From positions 1 to 32,926 of the forward strand of contig JADHVR010000044.1 of the NCBI GenBank assembly GCA_016783885.1: 32,926 nucleotides of DNA, written 5' to 3'. The stretch is from Bacteroidales bacterium. Its GTDB lineage: Bacteria > Bacteroidota > Bacteroidia > Bacteroidales > JAADJA01. Position 1 is the first letter of the stretch, and each line of letters begins with the position of its first letter. A program made the position numbers and the translations under genes. A model generated the notes under the pieces. It was not told where the DNA came from. It saw only the letters and a list, made by a program, of their open reading frames with translations, and searched no databases. Below are positions 16,343-25,247 of this stretch, in pieces.

Positions 16343-18785
16343 CATTCAACGGATTCTTTACCTTTTCTTTTAACAAGGCAAGGTCAATCACATCTATCAT
16401 CTGGTCAATATAATGAAAAGTTAAACCCTCACGGTATTTTGGTTTGATTTCTTCAATATCCTTTTTGTTTTCAATAGAAATAATGATGTCATTGATCTTT
16501 GCCCTTTTAGCTGCAAGGATTTTTTCTTTCACGCCCCCAACCGGCAACACCTTGCCTCTAAGGGTAATCTCGCCGGTCATAGCAATTTTTAAACGTACTT
16601 TTCTTTGAGTAAAAGCCGAAGCCAATGCAGTAAACATTGTTATACCTGCCGAAGGACCATCTTTAGGGGTAGCTCCTTCCGGTATATGAATATGTACATT
16701 CCATTTCCGGAAAATATCAGGATCTAATCCAAGGTATTCAGCATGTGATTTCAGATATTCATAAGCAATAGTGGCTGACTCTTTCATAACATTGCCAAGG
16801 CTACCTGTCATAGCCAGGTTACCTCTTCCTTTGCTTAGGCTTACTTCAACAAATAAAATTTCTCCTCCAACTGCTGTCCATGCTAAACCTGTTACAACCC
16901 CTGCCACTTTATTTGATAATCCTTTTTCTCTCTGAAAACGCGGAGGACCTAATATCTTTAAGAGGTCCTTTTCATCGATCTTCTTGTCATATTCAATATT
17001 CTCAACAATGTATTTTACTCTTTTGCGGATGATGGTGGCAATATTTTTTTCTAATGTTCTTACGCCGGCTTCCCTTGTATAATCATCCACAATTTTCTCG
17101 ACAATATCTTTGCTGAATGTTAACTGTGACCTTTTAACACCATGTTCTTTTAATTGCTTAGGAAGCAGGTGCCGTTTTGCAATTTCCACTTTTTCTTCTA
17201 ATAAATAACCGCTGATGTCGATAACTTCCATCCTGTCAACAAGAGCCGGATGGATAGTGCTTAAAGTATTTGCAGTTGCTATAAACATAACCTTTGACAG
17301 GTCAAACTCCATTTCAAGATAATTATCATAAAAAGTATTGTTTTGTTCCGTGTCAAGTATTTCGAGCAATGCAGCCTGTGGATCGCCACTAACGGTAGCG
17401 CCTAACACTTTATCCACTTCATCCAATACAAATACGGGATTAGAAGATTTGCCCTTTTTCAGGCTTTGAATAATTCTTCCCGGTAAAGCTCCGATATATG
17501 TTTTGCGGTGACCCCGCAATTCCGCTTCATCCCTTACACCACCCAGCGACATACGGATATATTTTCTTCCAAGCGCACGGGCTATTGATTTGCCGAGAGA
17601 TGTTTTTCCGACACCGGGAGGACCGGCAAAACATAAAACCGGAGCCTTCAGGTCATTTTTCAATTTTATAACCGCTAAGTGCTCGATTATTCGGTCTTTG
17701 ACCTTTTCAAGCCCGTAATGATCTTCTTCTAATATTTTTTCAGCTCTTTGCAAATCGAAATTATCTTTCGTGTATTCATTCCAGGGCAGTTCAACAAGGA
17801 ATTCAAGGTAATTTAACTGTACGGCAAAATCAGGCGCATGTGAGTTCATCCTCTGAAGCTTGCTCATTTCTTTATTAAAAACTTCGGCAACTTTTTTCGA
17901 CCATTTTTTATTACTGGCTTTCTTCCTGAGTTCATCAATATCCTGTGCTCCCGGCGCATCTCCAAGCTCTTCCTGTATTGTTTTTATCTGCTGGTGCAAG
18001 AAAAAATCCCGCTGCTGCTTATCGAGATCAACCTTTACTTTTTTCTGGATCTGATTTTTTAATTCAAGCATTTGAAGTTCTTTCGTCAGGGCTGAAAGAA
18101 CTTTTTTTGCCCTTTCATGAAAATCAGATATCTCAAGCAGTTTTTGTTTTTCATTAATATCAATGTTCAGATTGGATGAAACGAAATTGACGAGAAAAAC
18201 TGGACTCTCAATATTTTTAATCGCAAAAGCAGCATCTGAAGGTATGTTAGGCGATTGCTTTATAATTTGAATGGACAGGTCTTTTAAAGAAGCAATTAAA
18301 GCATTGAATTCTTCATCTTGTCCAACGTTTTCTATGGCTGCGTATTGAGCTACCCTGGCTTCAAAATATGGATCGGAGCTGATAAGTTCGAGTAACTGAA
18401 ATCTTTTTTTACCCTGGATAATAACTGTTGTATTTCCGTCAGGCATCTGAAGTATCTTTATGATATTTGCGACAGTACCAATCCTGTTAAGATCATCGAT
18501 ACCCGGTTCTTCAACTTCAGCATCTTTTTGCGCTACAACACCTATTATTTTTTTATCTCTAAAGGCATCTTTAATAAGCTTTATTGATTTATCCCTTCCA
18601 ACGGTTATCGGGATTACAACTCCGGGAAATAAAACGGTATTCCTGAGCGGTAATATCGGGAGCTTTTCAGGGACTTTCTCAGCTTTGATCAGTTCTTCAT
18701 CTTCTGTGGATAATAAAGGAATGAATTCTGTTTCGCTGTCAAGCTTTTCTGATACAATAAAAATATTTCTTTCAGTTAATTTCAT
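16335..18785 (-). CDS. lon: ATP-dependent Lon protease
   Basis: 816 residues, a normal length for Bacteroidota Lon. It degrades damaged and regulatory proteins in the cytoplasm as a hexamer. The Lon N-terminal substrate domain starts at LPILPLRNTVLFPG (about 42-55). A helical linker contains QQRDFFLHQQIKTIQEELG. The AAA+ module has Walker A GPPGVGKTSLGKS (about 390-402) and Walker B VFVLDEVDK. The S16 protease domain has PKDGPSAGITM with catalytic S712 and GGVKEK with K755, the expected 43-residue spacing. It lies 51 bp downstream of the GlmU-like gene on the same strand, so co-transcription is possible. The TAG stop at 16335-16337 lies in the right arm of a long palindrome, so the last codons may be element-derived. 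Confidence 0.98.
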   Translation of the reverse strand: MKLTERNIFIVSEKLDSETEFIPLLSTEDEELIKAEKVPEKLPILPLRNTVLFPGVVIPITVGRDKSIKLIKDAFRDKKIIGVVAQKDAEVEEPGIDDLNRIGTVANIIKILQMPDGNTTVIIQGKKRFQLLELISSDPYFEARVAQYAAIENVGQDEEFNALIASLKDLSIQIIKQSPNIPSDAAFAIKNIESPVFLVNFVSSNLNIDINEKQKLLEISDFHERAKKVLSALTKELQMLELKNQIQKKVKVDLDKQQRDFFLHQQIKTIQEELGDAPGAQDIDELRKKASNKKWSKKVAEVFNKEMSKLQRMNSHAPDFAVQLNYLEFLVELPWNEYTKDNFDLQRAEKILEEDHYGLEKVKDRIIEHLAVIKLKNDLKAPVLCFAGPPGVGKTSLGKSIARALGRKYIRMSLGGVRDEAELRGHRKTYIGALPGRIIQSLKKGKSSNPVFVLDEVDKVLGATVSGDPQAALLEILDTEQNNTFYDNYLEMEFDLSKVMFIATANTLSTIHPALVDRMEVIDISGYLLEEKVEIAKRHLLPKQLKEHGVKRSQLTFSKDIVEKIVDDYTREAGVRTLEKNIATIIRKRVKYIVENIEYDKKIDEKDLLKILGPPRFQREKGLSNKVAGVVTGLAWTAVGGEILFVEVSLSKGRGNLAMTGSLGNVMKESATIAYEYLKSHAEYLGLDPDIFRKWNVHIHIPEGATPKDGPSAGITMFTALASAFTQRKVRLKIAMTGEITLRGKVLPVGGVKEKILAAKRAKINDIIISIENKKDIEEIKPKYREGLTFHYIDQMIDVIDLALLKEKVKNPLNVN

Positions 18786-18836
18786 AATCCAATTAAGTAA
18801 ATTTGAAAGAGTTTCCTGTTTTTTATACCAAATGTT

Positions 18837-20024
18837 TCAAATAATTCTGTTGGTAGCTGTCTGGTCAAAAACATTGATCAATATCTCTTTTTCAATATCA
18901 TCAAATTTTTTATTTCTCCTTTTGAACACTGCTTCAGCTACCTTAATAGCTTTTTTAATATCATTAACTTTAAAGCCTGAAGTTCCACCCCATGAGAATG
19001 AAGGGATAAAATTCCTTTGAAAGCCCGATCCGAAAACATTTACGTAAATTCCGACCACCGTACCTGTGTTAAACATAGTGTTTATCCCTGATTTTGAATG
19101 GTCGCCCATTATCATCCCACAAAACTGAAGACCTGTTTCTACAAAGGTTTTTTGAGGATAGCTCCAGAGTTTAACATTATCATAAGAATTTTTCAGGTTT
19201 GAATTATTAGTGTCGGCACCCAGATTACACCATTCGGCGATAACTGAATTTCCGAGAAAGCCGTCATGAGCTTTGTTTGAATACCCGAAAAACACCGAAT
19301 TATTTACCTCGCCACCAACTTTCGAATACGGACCAATAGTGGTAGGCCCGTAAATTTTTGCTGCCATTTTGATAACTGCATGGTCGCAAAGCGCCAGAGG
19401 ACCCCTGATAATAGCGCCTTCCATAATTTCTGCATCTTTACCAATGTATATAGGTCCGGTACTGGCATTGAGAGTTGCAAACTCAACTTTAGCGCCTTTT
19501 TCTATAAAAATATTTTCTTCTCCTAATACCCGGTTAGTATCATTAATCTTTTCGCTTTTTCTTTTTTTTGTGATTAATTCAAAATCATTATTAATAGCTT
19601 TTCCGTTTTTACTAAAAATCTCCCATGTTTCATTGATTTTGACAAACTCACTTTTAATTACTAACTCTTCAATACCTGTAATATCCATTTCGCCTGTTTC
19701 ATCCAGGTCTTCTGCACGTATATGCAAAGCTATAATTGAATCTTCTGTAACCAGCGCCTGATTTGGCTTTAAGCCATTGATTTCTTTTACCAATCCCGGA
19801 TTAGGGCATACCAAACCATTAATCAAAATATTATGCTCATTTTTAAGGATAGGATATTTAGCGATTAAGTATGTTTCGGTTAAAGTGGAAGTTTTCGTTT
19901 TTAAATACTTCTCCCATTTTTCACGGATGGTAAGGATGCCTATCCTGATATCTGCAACAGGGCGTAGAAATGTTAAAGGAAGTAAATTATTTCTGGACTG
20001 GTCGTCAAATAAAATATAATTCAT
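18837..20024 (-). CDS. GlmU-like sugar nucleotidyltransferase
   Basis: 395 residues from the ATG at 20024 (MNYILFDDQSRNNLLPLTFL); the open frame begins 11 codons earlier. The N-terminal part fits the NTP_transf_4 family seen in Bacteroidota GlmU-family proteins. It keeps the LTFLRPVADIRIG motif (about 17-29), which replaces the usual pyrophosphorylase loop. From about residue 185 it is a left-handed beta-helix of hexapeptide repeats (IYIGKDAEIMEGAIIRGPLALCDHAVI; KIYGPTTIGPYSKVGGEVNNSVFFGY). It is related to UDP-GlcNAc pyrophosphorylase/acetyltransferase, but substrate and activity are not established for this branch, so glmU itself is not assigned. It lies upstream of lon on the same strand, after the rpmE2 terminator. 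Confidence 0.85.
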   Translation of the reverse strand: MNYILFDDQSRNNLLPLTFLRPVADIRIGILTIREKWEKYLKTKTSTLTETYLIAKYPILKNEHNILINGLVCPNPGLVKEINGLKPNQALVTEDSIIALHIRAEDLDETGEMDITGIEELVIKSEFVKINETWEIFSKNGKAINNDFELITKKRKSEKINDTNRVLGEENIFIEKGAKVEFATLNASTGPIYIGKDAEIMEGAIIRGPLALCDHAVIKMAAKIYGPTTIGPYSKVGGEVNNSVFFGYSNKAHDGFLGNSVIAEWCNLGADTNNSNLKNSYDNVKLWSYPQKTFVETGLQFCGMIMGDHSKSGINTMFNTGTVVGIYVNVFGSGFQRNFIPSFSWGGTSGFKVNDIKKAIKVAEAVFKRRNKKFDDIEKEILINVFDQTATNRII

Positions 20025-20134
20025 ACAATAGCTTTGGCTTTTTTTATTAACAAACAAATCAATTATAAATCAATGGACAATAGTATGAATTTTATCAATA
20101 AGTTTTGTGAAAAATCCAATTTATAGAATATAAA

Positions 20135-20161
20135 AAGCCCTTACTTCAGAAATAAGGGCTT
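20135..20161 (-). terminator. Rho-independent terminator of rpmE2
   Basis: AAGCCCTTA (20135-20143) pairs perfectly with TAAGGGCTT (20153-20161). On the minus strand the stem is followed by a TTTTTAT tract. It lies 34 bp past the rpmE2 stop and separates it from the GlmU-like gene. Confidence 0.88.
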
Positions 20162-20195
20162 ATATAAAATTTCTTATTCAATGTTTGAAAAACTA

Positions 20196-20459
20196 TTATT
20201 TTTTCTTTTCTAAATGTTTTTGATACCTGCTCTTGAATTTATCTACACGCCCTGCCGTATCAACAAACTTCATCTTGCCTGTAAAAAACGGATGTGATGT
20301 ATGAGATATTTCCAGTTTAACGAGCGGGTATTCATTTCCATCTTCCCACGTAACAGTCTCTTTTGTCTTTGCAGTAGATTTTGAAAGGAATGTGTATCCA
20401 TTCGACATATCCTTAAAAATCACAAACCTATAATCCTTTGGATGAATATCTTTCTTCAT
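20196..20459 (-). CDS. rpmE2: 50S ribosomal protein L31, type B
   Basis: 87 residues from the ATG at 20459 ([20 protein letters not shown]). The frame is open for 15 codons upstream, but the family start is MK[KR]xIHP and the promoter's expected transcription start lies within those codons. It has the type B sequence: no zinc-binding cysteines, HPxYRxVxFxD at the N-terminus, and [25 protein letters not shown] at the C-terminus. It is a component of the large ribosomal subunit; cysteine-free paralogues are used when zinc is scarce in species that have both types. It is a single-gene unit with its own promoter and terminator. Confidence 0.97.
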   Translation of the reverse strand: MKKDIHPKDYRFVIFKDMSNGYTFLSKSTAKTKETVTWEDGNEYPLVKLEISHTSHPFFTGKMKFVDTAGRVDKFKSRYQKHLEKKK

Positions 20460-20486
20460 ATTTAATACCTTTATTTTTTGGGAGTG

Positions 20487-20517
20487 CAAAATTATAGCTT
20501 TCAATTAAAAAAACAAA
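20487..20517 (-). promoter_or_regulatory. Consensus Bacteroidota promoter of rpmE2
   Basis: On the minus strand TTTG (20514-20517) is followed after exactly 19 nt by TAATTTTG (20487-20494). This is the best-matched promoter in the window. The L31 start codon lies about 28 nt downstream of the -7 box. Confidence 0.8.
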
Positions 20518-20530
20518 GGAATATTTTAAA

Positions 20531-21016
20531 TTAATTAATAAAGTAATGAAAATACAATATTCCTAATATAGAGATAAGAATAATGGCGATAATTATAATA
20601 ATCTGAAATCGAATGATAGACCTGCTTTTAGCCCTTCTTTCGTTTTCTTCTGATATTTTTTTTAGTAAATGCCTGATTCGAATGAAAGCCGTGTCGCCTT
20701 TAACAATATAATCATAAGCGCCGTTACGCATTGTGTCCACAGCTATGTTCACATCATCAGAGGCGGTAAGAAAAATAACCTGCGTGTCAGGAAAACGTTT
20801 CCTAATCGCTTTCAATATATCAATTCCCGTAAAATCCTTTTCGAGAAAGTAGTCAAGCAGGGCTATATCAGGTTTTTTTTTAAGGTTTTGTATTGCCTCC
20901 TGGCCTGTTGTAAAATATCTTGTTCTGTTATAACCCATTTTTTCAAGTTCTCTTTTAATAAGATTCATATATAGAAGATCATCTTCTACAACAAAAATAT
21001 TTTCTGGTCTTGCCAT
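20531..21016 (-). CDS. Response-regulator receiver domain with C-terminal membrane helix
   Basis: 161 residues. A complete CheY-like receiver covers 1-120: acidic pocket E11-D12-D13, phosphoacceptor D55 (ALLDYFL), switch T84 (FLTASD) and K106 (YIVKGD). A short basic linker (ENERRAKSRSIIRF) leads to a single strongly hydrophobic stretch at about 136-158 (IIIIIAIILISILGILYFHYF), and the protein ends there. There is no output domain. It should be a receiver tethered to the inner membrane by its tail. Stand-alone receivers are common, but a tail-anchored one is unusual. No histidine kinase is adjacent. It lies 94 bp downstream of the protease gene on the same strand. A run of nine A residues encodes KKK near residue 47. 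Confidence 0.88.
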   Translation of the reverse strand: MARPENIFVVEDDLLYMNLIKRELEKMGYNRTRYFTTGQEAIQNLKKKPDIALLDYFLEKDFTGIDILKAIRKRFPDTQVIFLTASDDVNIAVDTMRNGAYDYIVKGDTAFIRIRHLLKKISEENERRAKSRSIIRFQIIIIIAIILISILGILYFHYFIN

Positions 21017-21110
21017 TTGTTCAAATTTAATTTGGAGCTAAAAATTTCTACCTCTTTTTAAGTTATTCTCACGAAATCAAAACAATGCCGGGCAATTTCG
21101 GAAGAGGTTT

Positions 21111-22796
21111 TTATCGTTTAATTATTTTTTTGATTATAATTTTTTGATTATACTCGATTTTTATAAAATAAATTCCCGATTGAATATCAGAAATATTGAT
21201 TTTATTATTTTCTGATAATTTGTTAAAATATAAGTTCTTAACCGGTTTACCTAAAATATCAATTAGTCCCAAAAATTCGGGATGAATTTTAGAAGGTTCA
21301 AAGTTAATAAAATTTATATAAACAAAATTATCCGCAGGATTAGGATATATTTTAACAATATCATCCTTTGGTTTAATTTTTAGTTCAGTTACACTTAGCG
21401 TAGTGCCATTTAAAGAAGTTATGCCGGTATTGTCAGGATCGAGCCAGGGTTTTAACCGGGTAGTATCGGCAGTACCGTTCGATTGCCAGTGATAAGAAAA
21501 TTTGCCGTAATAATCAGGCAAATCAGGGCTATCACATGATGCCCAGCCGGCAGTTAAAGTTCCTAAAATTTTTCCATTACTGTCAAACAGAGGAGACCCC
21601 GAAGAACCAGGTTCTGTAACCCCCCAATTGTTAAAAGTTTCGGTCCAGTAAACTTCCCAGTGAGAAGGAAGCCCTGTCCCCGAAAAATCATAGGTTACAA
21701 GTGGCGTTGTATAAGTAGATATTTTTTTTATATCTCCCTCAGGATGATGGATGGTAACTCCAAACGAGCTTGATGAATCGATAGCTGACCATCCATTGTA
21801 ATAAGGATCATAGCTATCAGGCACATTATCATTTAACAATACAAGGTAAAAATCGGAGCCATCAGTTCCGTGATTGCCTCCGTTGGCAATCTTTGAAGCA
21901 CCAGTAAGTGAATATATCTCAGGTTCTTCCGGTGGATTTTCACATGTTTCCGATTCATAATTAAAATAAAAAATCCACTGATTCAGATCATCAGGACTTG
22001 CATAATGACCATACTGAAAAGCACAGTGGTCGGCAGTTAAAATATACGGTGTCAGGTCATACCTGGCATTATTAACCAATGATCCTGAACACCAGAATGT
22101 CGCACCGGAAACTTTCACCTGAATCCTGACCACCCCCTTTTTTTCATCCTGCCAACCATCGCCTTCGGGCGAACAATTAATATTTATCTCACAAAAGTCG
22201 GAACTCCCGAATCCTTTTGAAGAATCATAGCGAGGCACATCCCTGTAGGCATAAGCGAGATGTGATACCTGTAGAGCAGGTTTGCCGGTAACAAATTCGG
22301 GCAGGTATAATTCCAGAGTAACTGCATCACCAAAAATCAACTCCGTTGCAAACAAACGGCTTTTATGATTATTAATTTCCGTAAATGCGCCCTTTATCTG
22401 TTGCTTTGAATCATCATATAAATATAACGTTGCTCCCTTGGGTAAATAAAAATCATCGAAATACAAACTGATTGCCAGTGCGCCTTCCGACCTTAACTTT
22501 AACCTCCAGATACGACTTCCGTCATCAAGCAACTCCGAGGTACCCGCATTCCGGAGATTCAAACCGACAGGTAATAATTGTGCAAACCGGCGGGGTAAAG
22601 ATAATTTATCACTTTTTAAATCCTCTTCGATTAACTTTACTATATCAGGAGAAGGAATAATAACTTCCTGGAAAAATTCGGATAAATCATCTAAAACAAA
22701 ACTTTTAGGAATACCTCCTGTATTAAGTTGCGCATTAACAGTGGTAATACAAAAGGCACAAAATACAATTAAAAATAATGTACTAAATTTTTTCAT
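21111..22796 (-). CDS. T9SS-exported lysyl-endopeptidase-like serine protease
   Basis: 561 residues. A signal peptide covers 1-22 (ends VNAQ). A pro-region of about 23-195 is a beta-rich prodomain of the kind found ahead of secreted trypsin-like enzymes. The S1-type peptidase domain spans about 200-455: H257 in TADHC, D315 in GSDFYLVLL and S399 in PGSSGSPLFD form the triad. The fold and motif spacing resemble bacterial lysyl endopeptidases (Achromobacter protease I type). Cysteines C202, C208, C236, C258 and C284 suggest disulfides. A T9SS type A sorting domain covers about 480-561 (VKIYPNPADNFVYIN). It should be processed and active outside the cell. The P1 lysine preference is inferred from family resemblance only. 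Confidence 0.9.
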   Translation of the reverse strand: MKKFSTLFLIVFCAFCITTVNAQLNTGGIPKSFVLDDLSEFFQEVIIPSPDIVKLIEEDLKSDKLSLPRRFAQLLPVGLNLRNAGTSELLDDGSRIWRLKLRSEGALAISLYFDDFYLPKGATLYLYDDSKQQIKGAFTEINNHKSRLFATELIFGDAVTLELYLPEFVTGKPALQVSHLAYAYRDVPRYDSSKGFGSSDFCEININCSPEGDGWQDEKKGVVRIQVKVSGATFWCSGSLVNNARYDLTPYILTADHCAFQYGHYASPDDLNQWIFYFNYESETCENPPEEPEIYSLTGASKIANGGNHGTDGSDFYLVLLNDNVPDSYDPYYNGWSAIDSSSSFGVTIHHPEGDIKKISTYTTPLVTYDFSGTGLPSHWEVYWTETFNNWGVTEPGSSGSPLFDSNGKILGTLTAGWASCDSPDLPDYYGKFSYHWQSNGTADTTRLKPWLDPDNTGITSLNGTTLSVTELKIKPKDDIVKIYPNPADNFVYINFINFEPSKIHPEFLGLIDILGKPVKNLYFNKLSENNKINISDIQSGIYFIKIEYNQKIIIKKIIKR

Positions 22797-22922
22797 CTGA
22801 AGCTAAATATATTTAACCTGATTTAATAAGTTTTGCTGAGAAAACTTAAAGTATTATAAAATTACCAAATTTAACAAATTTCTAAATTACTAAGGTGTAA
22901 TTTCATACAATTTATAAACTAT

Positions 22923-22951
22923 TTTGTTAACAAGATTTTATTGTACTTTTG
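22923..22951 (+). promoter_or_regulatory. Promoter of prfA
   Basis: TTTG (22923-22926), then 17 nt, then TACTTTTG (22944-22951). This matches the Bacteroidota -33/-7 pair with slightly short spacing. The prfA start codon is 28 nt downstream. Confidence 0.7.
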
Positions 22952-22979
22952 CACCCAACTTTTATCTATTTAATGTTGT

Positions 22980-24050
22980 ATGTTAGAGAAATTAGAAGCT
23001 ATATATAATCGCTGGAAAGAGATTGGCGACGAGATGAACAACCCGACAGTGATGTCGGATATGAAAAAATATATCAAACTACATAAAAGTTACAAAGAGC
23101 TTCAGCCCATAGTTGATGCATACAAAGAATACAAAAACATTATTGATAATATAATTTCTACCAAAAAAATTCTTAAAACTGAAAAAGACGAAGAATTCAG
23201 GGAACTTGCTAAAGAAGAACTGACAGAACTGACAGGAAAGCGTAATGTACTGGAAGAGGAAATCAGGGTTATGCTGATACCAGCCGACCCACAGGACAGT
23301 AAAAATACCGTTGTTGAGATCAGGGCAGGAACCGGAGGAGATGAAGCCAGTATTTTTGCAGGCGACCTGTACAGGATGTACATCAAATACTGTGAATCGA
23401 AAGGTTGGAAAGTGGAACTTGTTGATTTTACTGAAGGAACAGTCGGCGGATTCAAAGAGGTTATTTTTGAAGTGAAAGGCAAGGATGTTTACGGACAAAT
23501 GAAATACGAATCGGGAGTTCACCGCGTTCAGCGGGTTCCAAAAACCGAAACTCAGGGAAGAGTTCATACATCTGCTGCTTCGGTGGTGGTATTACCTGAA
23601 GCAGATGAGTTTGATATAGAAATCGGCACAAATGATGTAAGGAAAGATATTTTTTGTTCTTCAGGACCAGGCGGGCAATCGGTAAATACCACTTATTCAG
23701 CAGTTAGGTTAACCCATATTCCTACTGGTATTGTGGCAACTTGTCAGGATCAAAAATCACAGATCAAAAACTATGATAAAGCTATGTCGGTGTTGAGAAC
23801 AAGGATTTTTGAACTGGAATATAAAAAATACTTAGATGAGGTGTCATCGAAACGAAAAACTATGGTATCCACCGGCGATAGGTCAGCTAAGATCAGAACC
23901 TATAACTGGCCGCAGGGAAGAGTTACGGAGCACAGGATAAATCTTACAATGTATAACCTGCCATCTATAATCGATGGAAATATCCAGGAGTTGATCGACC
24001 AACTTCAATTGGCTGAAAATGCTGAAAGGTTGAAAGAAGAAGTTGGGTAA
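22980..24050 (+). CDS. prfA: Peptide chain release factor 1
   Basis: 356 residues, the standard RF1 length. It ends translation at UAA and UAG. The stop-codon-reading tripeptide PxT is P187-K188-T189 ([17 protein letters not shown]). The GGQ hydrolysis motif is G231-G232-Q233 ([20 protein letters not shown]). The N-terminal helical domain (1-100) and C-terminal [12 protein letters not shown] are complete. RF1 rather than RF2 is supported by PxT in place of SPF. Monocistronic or leading into pyrF; a satellite repeat begins 5 bp after the stop. Confidence 0.98.
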   Translation: MLEKLEAIYNRWKEIGDEMNNPTVMSDMKKYIKLHKSYKELQPIVDAYKEYKNIIDNIISTKKILKTEKDEEFRELAKEELTELTGKRNVLEEEIRVMLIPADPQDSKNTVVEIRAGTGGDEASIFAGDLYRMYIKYCESKGWKVELVDFTEGTVGGFKEVIFEVKGKDVYGQMKYESGVHRVQRVPKTETQGRVHTSAASVVVLPEADEFDIEIGTNDVRKDIFCSSGPGGQSVNTTYSAVRLTHIPTGIVATCQDQKSQIKNYDKAMSVLRTRIFELEYKKYLDEVSSKRKTMVSTGDRSAKIRTYNWPQGRVTEHRINLTMYNLPSIIDGNIQELIDQLQLAENAERLKEEVG

Positions 24051-24054
24051 TAAG

Positions 24055-24122
24055 TTTCAGGTTTTGGGTTTCGGGTTTCTGGTTTCAGGTTTTGGGTTTC
24101 GGGTTTCTGGTTTCAGGTTTTG
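24055..24122. repeat. 28-bp tandem repeat of GGTTTYN heptamers after prfA
   Basis: Two exact 28-bp units (24055-24082 and 24083-24110) and a partial third. Each unit is four heptamers of the form GGTTT(C/T)N (such as ggttttg, ggtttcg, ggtttct, ggtttca). The repeat starts 5 bp after the prfA stop and degrades at about 24122. It is noncoding. Confidence 0.9.
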
Positions 24123-24162
24123 AGTGCGAGGTTATGTGTTTTAGATTCTGAATTCTTAAATT

Positions 24163-24174
24163 ATCCGTACGGAT
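24163..24174. promoter_or_regulatory. 12-bp perfect palindrome upstream of pyrF
   Basis: ATCCGTACGGAT is a perfect 12-bp palindrome, 35 bp upstream of the pyrF start, in otherwise AT-rich DNA. It could be an operator for a dimeric regulator; no regulator is identified. Confidence 0.35.
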
Positions 24175-24209
24175 TCCTTACAGTCATAAATCTAAAATTG
24201 TAAATAAAA

Positions 24210-25040
24210 ATGACCCGGAATGAACTTTTCAAATTAATTCAAAAAAAGAAATCATTTCTTTGTATCGGATTAGATTCTGATATTTCAAAAATACCGGCAT
24301 ATTTAAACGATTATAATGATCCTGTTTTTGAGTTCAATAAACAGATCATCGACCATACACAAGAATTTGCTATTGCATATAAACCTAATCTTGCATTTTA
24401 TGAAAGCCGGGGACATGAGGGATGGAAAAGCCTTGAGAAGACGATTCAGCACCTGAAAAAATTTGATGTTTTCACTATCGCTGATGCTAAACGCGGGGAT
24501 ATTGGGAATACATCTTCGCTTTATGCAAAAGCCTTCTTCGAAAAGCTTGATTTCGATGCTATAACAGTGGCACCATATATGGGAAACGATTCGGTTTCTC
24601 CTTTTTTGAAGTATAAAGACAAATGGGTTATTCTCCTGGCTCTTACTTCCAATAAAGGAGCTTTCGATTTTCAGTTCATTGAAAATAAAAACACAGGCAG
24701 AAAGTTATTTGAAGATGTACTACTGAAATCAGAGGTATGGGGATCGCCTGATAATATGATGTATGTTGTTGGCGCTACGCAGGCTGATATGCTGAAAGAT
24801 ATTAGAAAAATCGCGCATGATCATTTCTTGCTGATACCTGGCATTGGAGCACAGGGAGGAAGCCTCGAAGAAGTTGCCAGATATGGATTAAACAAGCATT
24901 GCGGACTGATCGTTAATTCTTCAAGAGGAATTATTTTCGCTTCGCAGGATAAAGATTTTGCAGAAAGAGCAAGGGAGAAAGCACTTGAATTGCAACAAGA
25001 GATGGAAAAAATTCTTACAGTAAATAATCTGATTAAATAA
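24210..25040 (+). CDS. pyrF: Orotidine 5'-phosphate decarboxylase (type 2)
   Basis: 276 residues. It converts OMP to UMP, the last step of pyrimidine synthesis, in the cytoplasm. The length and the motif [10 protein letters not shown] at 92-101 (catalytic K94 with D92 and D97) place it in the longer, type 2 PyrF subfamily (TIGR02127-like) rather than the E. coli form. Further conserved parts are LCIGLDSD (17-24), YKPNLAFYE (58-65), APYMGNDS, and PGIGAQGG near 210-217. It starts at the only good ATG, after the satellite and palindrome downstream of prfA. No other pyr gene is nearby. Confidence 0.97.
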   Translation: MTRNELFKLIQKKKSFLCIGLDSDISKIPAYLNDYNDPVFEFNKQIIDHTQEFAIAYKPNLAFYESRGHEGWKSLEKTIQHLKKFDVFTIADAKRGDIGNTSSLYAKAFFEKLDFDAITVAPYMGNDSVSPFLKYKDKWVILLALTSNKGAFDFQFIENKNTGRKLFEDVLLKSEVWGSPDNMMYVVGATQADMLKDIRKIAHDHFLLIPGIGAQGGSLEEVARYGLNKHCGLIVNSSRGIIFASQDKDFAERAREKALELQQEMEKILTVNNLIK

Positions 25041-25042
25041 CA

Positions 25043-25196
25043 TGTTACTAATCAGTGTACCAATGAAAAATCAGAAAATAAATAGTATTTGTATATATTC
25101 CTACCCCTACACCCCTTCCAGAAGGGGATAATTGGTATTTATTTTCTGATTTTTCAACAATATAACGAAATTCAATTCAATCACTGATTAGTTACA
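25043..25196. repeat. Nested 154-bp palindrome between pyrF and the cupin gene
   Basis: There are three nested inverted repeats. The outer arms are TGTTACTAATCAGTG (25043-25057) and CACTGATTAGTTACA (25182-25196), 14 of 15 matching. The middle arms are 20 bp and perfect, 25064-25083 and 25137-25156 (TGAAAAATCAG...). The inner stem is CCCCTTC (25112-25118) and GAAGGGG (25121-25127). It contains no ORF. It may be a MITE-like element or a strong hairpin terminator of pyrF. No clear target duplication was found at the ends. Confidence 0.7.
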
Positions 25197-25205
25197 ATAA
25201 TATCA

Positions 25206-25247
25206 ATGACACGAAGTAATTGACACAAAGTAAATGACACGAAGTAA
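25206..25247 (+). repeat. 14-bp repeat x3 abutting a start codon
   Basis: Three consecutive 14-bp units (ATGACACGAAGTAA, TTGACACAAAGTAA, ATGACACGAAGTAA) end exactly at the ATG of the cupin gene. The first bases of the gene (ATGTCCCGATCAGC) look like a fourth, diverged unit. The ATG in unit 1 opens a five-codon frame (MTRSN, stop TGA) and the ATG in unit 3 opens a frame overlapping the gene start out of phase. Confidence 0.85.

Noticed and set aside
18460..19020. 186-residue plus-strand ORF across lon and the GlmU-like gene
   Set aside because: It is antisense to two well-supported genes and shows a serine/leucine-rich shadow composition.
20873..20881. Phase-variable A9 tract in the receiver gene
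   Set aside because: It is a single run encoding KKK in an A-rich genome, and nothing else suggests slippage is used.
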